In this document: one piece after another, positions 6,450-9,975 of the stretch
Position numbering within the stretch: the first letter of the stretch is position 1
Layout of the letters: every line of letters starts with the position of its first letter
The notes under the pieces: generated by a model
What the model saw: the letters and a program-made list of their open reading frames with translations, nothing else
Told to the model about the DNA's origin: nothing
Database searches by the model: none
Origin: CAYNNP01 sp964398215
GTDB taxonomy: Bacteria; Planctomycetota; Planctomycetia; Pirellulales; Pirellulaceae
Length of the DNA: 9,975 bases
Reading direction: 5' to 3'
NCBI GenBank assembly: GCA_964398215.1
Contig: CAYNNP010000242.1
Coordinates: 1-9,975 of the forward strand
Made by a program: the position numbers and the translations under genes

Positions 6450-6811
6450 TTACTTTTCCAGATCTATCAACGAGCAAGAAACTTTGGAGCACAGTGCGAG
6501 GTAGATTATCGCAGACGCATCACGGTGGTTGCGAGAGTAAAAATACTCGGCAAAAACTCAGTCAGTATTGAAATTCGATCGAATTCTCTGGCGGGAAAAA
6601 CGATTCCCCACACAGATAACCCTGCAGTTCGGGGGGCTGATCGACGATTGCCTTTTAACAAACAACCAAAATGTCAGTCAAAAAAACCAATATCCTTTGC
6701 CCGCCAACGAAGCCTAACCAGGATCAATCCGTTGGCAGAACTGCTGGCCACGGCATTTCATAGAATCCCAATGTACATCTGTCTCAATCGAATCAAGTTC
6801 CCGTCAAGCGA
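6450..6811. promoter_or_regulatory. Divergent intergenic region with 14-bp palindrome
   Basis: These 362 bases lie between the start of the minus-strand HEAT protein and the start of the plus-strand DUF1549 gene, so both promoters should be here. The notable element is a perfect 14-bp palindrome, AATTCGATCGAATT (6572-6585), 122 bases from one start and 226 from the other. It could be an operator. A GGAAAAG ribosome-binding-like site for the minus gene lies at 6453-6459. I could not pick out a -35/-10 pair with confidence, and a plus-strand open frame spanning the region does not look coding. Confidence 0.45.
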
Positions 6812-8488
6812 ATGAACAAGAATAAAACAAAACTCGGAACACTTGGCAGGTGGTCGTGGTTCGTTTTTTTGCTCTTAACCGTGTTTGGCTATTTGGTCTC
6901 CGGGCTCTCCAATCGGGATGTGCCCGCGCGAAGGGCCAACGCTGCGGCTGCCAACGATCCTGAATCGGGTGACGCTGACCCGATCAGCAAATCGGTTGCC
7001 AAAGTCAACCAAGCGTGGCGTGATCACATCAAAGCCAAAGGGCTGGCCCACGCCGACCAAGCGGACTGGATGACGATTTGCAGACGACAATCGCTGGCGT
7101 TGGTCGGTAGCCAACTTTCGTTGGAAGAAATTCGCGAATTGGAAAAGCGTCCTGAGTCTGAGCGTGTTGACCGGCATTTGAATCAATTGCTTGGCGATCC
7201 ACGGTTCCACGATTATTGGGCCGAGCGCTGGGCACGTTTTTTAGTGGGAACCGACAGCGGGCAATTCGTTGTGTTTCGCCGACGTCGATTCACGAGTTGG
7301 CTATCAACCGCTTTTAAAGAAGACTGGCGCTACGACCGTCTCGTCAAGCGTCTTGTTGCTGCCGAAGGTTTGTGGACCGATAAACCCGAAGTCAACTTTT
7401 TGACAGCGACGTTCGACAGCAATGACAACGCTGCCGACCCAATGCGACTAGCAGCTCGAACCGCACGTTGCTTTTTGGGTCTGCGCATCGATTGCCTGCA
7501 ATGTCACAATGATTTTCTGGGCAACGTGAATCTTGGAGACATCAACAACCTGCGTGAAGGTCAGCAAACCGATTTCCATCAACTTGCTGCATTTTACACG
7601 TCAGCCAAGACCAATGGATTTCGAGGCGTTACATCAGGCGAAGTCGATTACAAATACAAATACTTGGACGACGACGAAGAGACGGATGTCGCTGCGGACG
7701 TTCCCTACCAATCAGAATTGTTGGGCACGGAAGCTGACCCTCGAAAGCGACTAGCGAACTGGATCACTCACCCAGAAAATCGCCAAGCCGCGCGTGCAGC
7801 TGTCAGTCATATTTGGGCGCTGATGTACGGTCGGCCGGTCGGTGAAGCTGTTGATAACCTGCCGCTGGATGAAGAAATGCATCCCGCCATGGAAGTGATG
7901 ACGGACGACTTCATTGCTAACAAGTTCAATATCCGTCGATTGATACGCGTCATTGCGAATTCATCAATGTTTCGCACAGCCAGTCGCGCGGACTTTGAAA
8001 TCCGACCTGAACATGAAACTGCGGGTGCTGTTTTTCCACTTGTCCGCTTACGGCCGGAACAGGTCGCGGGCTCAATCGTTCAAGCCAGTCGTGTTAAATC
8101 GGTTGACCTCGATTCGTCCTTCATTGTTCAGCTCCAGCGGTTTGGCGGCATCCAAGACTTCGTGTCGCGATACGGCGATATGGGCGAAGACGAATTCAGT
8201 AGCGAAAACGTCACGATCACTCAGCGTCTGGTCATGCTCAATGGCAAGATGCTGGACGAAGCGATCGGCTACAACTGGATCCTAAACGCCGCTGCCCACA
8301 TTCACATGTACACAGAAGACGATGCTAGAGCGATTGAAACGGTCTATTTGTGTACCTTGAATCGACGCCCCACCCAAAAAGAGCAAACTCTCTTTCAAAC
8401 GCGTCTGTCGCAAGGCAATCGAAAAAAAGCAATCGAAGATCTGTATTGGATATTGCTTAACAGTACCGAATTCGCCTGGGGACACTAG
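6812..8488 (+). CDS. DUF1549/DUF1553 (PSCyt2/PSD1) protein, signal-anchored
   Basis: The 558-residue protein begins with a single hydrophobic segment (about 14-32) that acts as signal or anchor. A Gly/Ala/Asp-rich linker follows. The DUF1549 (PSCyt2) domain spans about 85-265, with the family's core FLGLRIDCLQCHNDFLG. Cys228, Cys231 and His232 form a CXXCH motif like a c-type haem site. The DUF1553 (PSD1) domain covers about 305-550, recognised by DPRKRLANWITHPENR, AVSHIWALMYGRPVGEAVDNL and the closing LYWILLNSTEFAWGH. The N-terminal PSCyt1 cytochrome domain and carbohydrate-binding insert of longer relatives are absent. The family is greatly expanded in planctomycetes, but its reaction is unproven. 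It precedes a DUF1501 gene, the standard pairing. The start ATG overlaps nothing, and no clear Shine-Dalgarno site is seen. Confidence 0.92.
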   Translation: MNKNKTKLGTLGRWSWFVFLLLTVFGYLVSGLSNRDVPARRANAAAANDPESGDADPISKSVAKVNQAWRDHIKAKGLAHADQADWMTICRRQSLALVGSQLSLEEIRELEKRPESERVDRHLNQLLGDPRFHDYWAERWARFLVGTDSGQFVVFRRRRFTSWLSTAFKEDWRYDRLVKRLVAAEGLWTDKPEVNFLTATFDSNDNAADPMRLAARTARCFLGLRIDCLQCHNDFLGNVNLGDINNLREGQQTDFHQLAAFYTSAKTNGFRGVTSGEVDYKYKYLDDDEETDVAADVPYQSELLGTEADPRKRLANWITHPENRQAARAAVSHIWALMYGRPVGEAVDNLPLDEEMHPAMEVMTDDFIANKFNIRRLIRVIANSSMFRTASRADFEIRPEHETAGAVFPLVRLRPEQVAGSIVQASRVKSVDLDSSFIVQLQRFGGIQDFVSRYGDMGEDEFSSENVTITQRLVMLNGKMLDEAIGYNWILNAAAHIHMYTEDDARAIETVYLCTLNRRPTQKEQTLFQTRLSQGNRKKAIEDLYWILLNSTEFAWGH

Positions 8489-8516
8489 AGCTTGATTGAA
8501 AAACCGTAGCAGAGTC

Positions 8517-8593
8517 TGAGCCGACGGCGCTAGCCGCGGGCCTTGAAAGGTTGCGTTACCACCACGAGGCCCGCGGCTAGCGCCGTCGGCTCA
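8517..8593. repeat. Perfect inverted repeat (27-bp arms) between paired genes
   Basis: The arm 8517-8543 (TGAGCCGACGGCGCTAGC...) is the exact reverse complement of 8567-8593, giving a 27-bp perfect stem with a 23-base loop. It begins 28 bases after the DUF1549/DUF1553 stop and ends 37 bases before the DUF1501 start. No T-tract follows. It shares the TGAGCCGA start and CGGCTCA end with the hairpin at 4913-4988. In a transcript spanning both genes it would fold strongly and could protect the upstream message, partially terminate transcription, or lower expression of the second gene. Confidence 0.85.
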
Positions 8594-8630
8594 GCGAATC
8601 AACAACGAAAACCTAAAACCATAATGTCAC

Positions 8631-9950
8631 ATGAGCGAAAACATGACTGATCACGCCCACTGGCTTTGTAACGCGCACGCTCACTTGTCGCGTCGAACGC
8701 TACTTGGTGCCGGTGCTAGCGGGTTGATGATGTCGTCGATCGCAAGCCGGCTTGCGCGGGCGGACGAAACATCGCCTCGCGATCGGCCAAAGAATCTGAT
8801 TCTGGTTTGGCTCGAAGGCGGACCAAGCCAACTGGAGACCTTTGATCCGCACGCGGGTACGAAAATTGGTGGCGAGGTCAAAGCAATTGCAACGAGTGTC
8901 AAAGGATTACAGATCGCCGACACACTTCCGCAGACAGCCGAATGGATGCACACGGGTTCGTTGATTCGCAGTGTTACCAGCAAGGAAGGCGATCACGCCC
9001 GAGCGATCTATAACGTCAAGACTGGCTTCCGCCCCGATCCGACGCTCGATCATCCCGCCGTCGGCGCGGTGCTACTGGATGCGTTTCCCGAACAAGCTGA
9101 CTTGCCACGATATATCTCAATCGCAGGTACAAACTACCCGGGGCGAGGTGGGTATCTGGGCGCCAAATATGATGCCTTCAAAATTTTCGATCCAGCGGGC
9201 CAAGTGCCAGATATCGTCCGGCGCGTCGATGATGAACGGTACAACCGCAGAATCAAAGATCTGCTAGGGGAAGTTGAAACCGAATTTGCTCGTGGACGAC
9301 TTCGCGACTTAGAACGCAATCGTACGTTACACGAAACAGCGACCAATGCCGCTTTGAAAATGATGTCCAGTGCACAACTCAGTGCATTCGATGTCAACGA
9401 AGAACCGAGAGCCGTGCGCGCCGAATTCGGGAACACAGTGTTCGGTCGCGGTTGTCTCGCTGCAACCCGTTTACTTGGGGCAGGAGTACGTTGCGTCGAA
9501 GTCACACTGACTGGCTGGGATTCTCATGTGAACAACCACGGAATCCAATCTTCACAGTGTGAAAAACTTGATTCCGGATTGGCATCGTTGTTGAAACGGT
9601 TGGACGAGCGCGACATGTTGTCCAATACGCTGGTCGTTTGCGCGGGTGAGTTTGGACGCACGCCAAAAATCAATGTCACCAGCGGCCGTGACCATCACCC
9701 CCACGGCTTCAGTGTGTTCATGGCTGGATGCGGAATCCGCAAAGGATTCGTGTATGGCGAGACATCGGCGAACCCAAAACTCGCCAAAGAAAACCCACTG
9801 CAAGACGTGGACAATCCCGTCGCAATCGAAGAGATACACGCCACGATCATGAAATGCTTGGGCATCGATCACACCGAAGAACTCGACACCCCAGTTGGTC
9901 GCCCTCTCCGCCGCATCAAAGCCGAACCCATCGCAGAACTGATCGGATGA
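8631..9950 (+). CDS. DUF1501 protein, Tat-exported, alkaline-phosphatase-like fold
   Basis: The 439-residue protein has a twin-arginine signal: SRRTLLGAG with Arg21-Arg22, a hydrophobic stretch GLMMSSIASRLA, and likely cleavage after ARA at residue 44. The DUF1501 domain (sulfatase/alkaline-phosphatase clan by family knowledge) fills the rest. Landmarks are LILVWLEGGPSQLETFDPH (56-74), the central VTLTGWDSHVNNHG (291-304), CAGEFGRTPKI (337-347), GRDHHPHGFSVFMAGCGI (352-369) and EIHATIMKCLGIDH (401-414). The Asp and His residues in these segments are the probable metal ligands. Tat export suggests folding with cofactor before secretion. It follows the DUF1549/DUF1553 gene in the usual order, so joint function in the periplasm is inferred. 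The substrate is unknown. ATG 8631 is used; the internal ATG at 8643 would also keep the Tat motif. Confidence 0.93.
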   Translation: MSENMTDHAHWLCNAHAHLSRRTLLGAGASGLMMSSIASRLARADETSPRDRPKNLILVWLEGGPSQLETFDPHAGTKIGGEVKAIATSVKGLQIADTLPQTAEWMHTGSLIRSVTSKEGDHARAIYNVKTGFRPDPTLDHPAVGAVLLDAFPEQADLPRYISIAGTNYPGRGGYLGAKYDAFKIFDPAGQVPDIVRRVDDERYNRRIKDLLGEVETEFARGRLRDLERNRTLHETATNAALKMMSSAQLSAFDVNEEPRAVRAEFGNTVFGRGCLAATRLLGAGVRCVEVTLTGWDSHVNNHGIQSSQCEKLDSGLASLLKRLDERDMLSNTLVVCAGEFGRTPKINVTSGRDHHPHGFSVFMAGCGIRKGFVYGETSANPKLAKENPLQDVDNPVAIEEIHATIMKCLGIDHTEELDTPVGRPLRRIKAEPIAELIG

Positions 9951-9975
9951 TACTTAAAGTTGCCATCTCTGTCCC

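Noticed and set aside
6261..6815. A 184-codon plus-strand open frame whose stop overlaps the DUF1549 start as ATGA
   Set aside because: Its first third is antisense to the 5076-6449 gene, and its sequence has no domain, signal or protein-like pattern. The ATGA overlap is probably chance.

Overview
The window looks like chromosomal DNA from a planctomycete, most likely a Rhodopirellula/Pirellulaceae-type organism. This rests on protein families seen directly: an adjacent DUF1549/DUF1553 + DUF1501 gene pair, an SLA1-homology (SHD1) protein fused to a beta-propeller-like region, a HEAT-repeat lipoprotein, an FHA protein and a second HEAT protein. Genes lack clear Shine-Dalgarno sites, some appear to start at GTG or TTG, and the intergenic gaps are full of hairpin repeats. 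No database search was possible, so the taxonomic call is an inference.

Layout. Positions 1-58 probably hold the last codons of a plus-strand gene. Positions 59-569 have no credible gene and are a mosaic of hairpins, a pair of ~60-bp direct repeats, and an element with imperfect inverted ends. Positions 570-2874 carry a minus-strand two-gene operon: a HEAT-repeat lipoprotein, then 25 bases later an exported SHD1/WD40-like protein. Positions 2875-3083 hold the operon leader and a 21-bp tandem repeat. Positions 3084-4259 encode a minus-strand radical SAM protein of the YhcC/TIGR01212 family. It diverges from a small FHA-domain gene (4335-4784). Next comes a 291-base gap with a large hairpin (4913-4988), then a minus-strand HEAT protein with a Cys/Gly-rich loop and an N-terminal region resembling a zinc peptidase without its zinc motif (5076-6449).

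A 362-base divergent intergenic region with a perfect 14-bp palindrome separates that gene from the plus-strand DUF1549/DUF1553 (6812-8488) and DUF1501 (8631-9950) pair. A perfect 27-bp-stem hairpin sits between these two. The pair is the standard planctomycete arrangement of a membrane-anchored or exported cytochrome-like protein and a Tat-exported alkaline-phosphatase-fold protein. Its substrate is unknown.

I see no defence system, CRISPR array, tRNA, rRNA, integrase or transposase. The best leads are the intergenic hairpin repeats that appear to supply stop codons to neighbouring reading frames, a probable homopolymer frameshift at the end of the FHA gene, and the apparent loss of a catalytic motif in the 5076-6449 protein.
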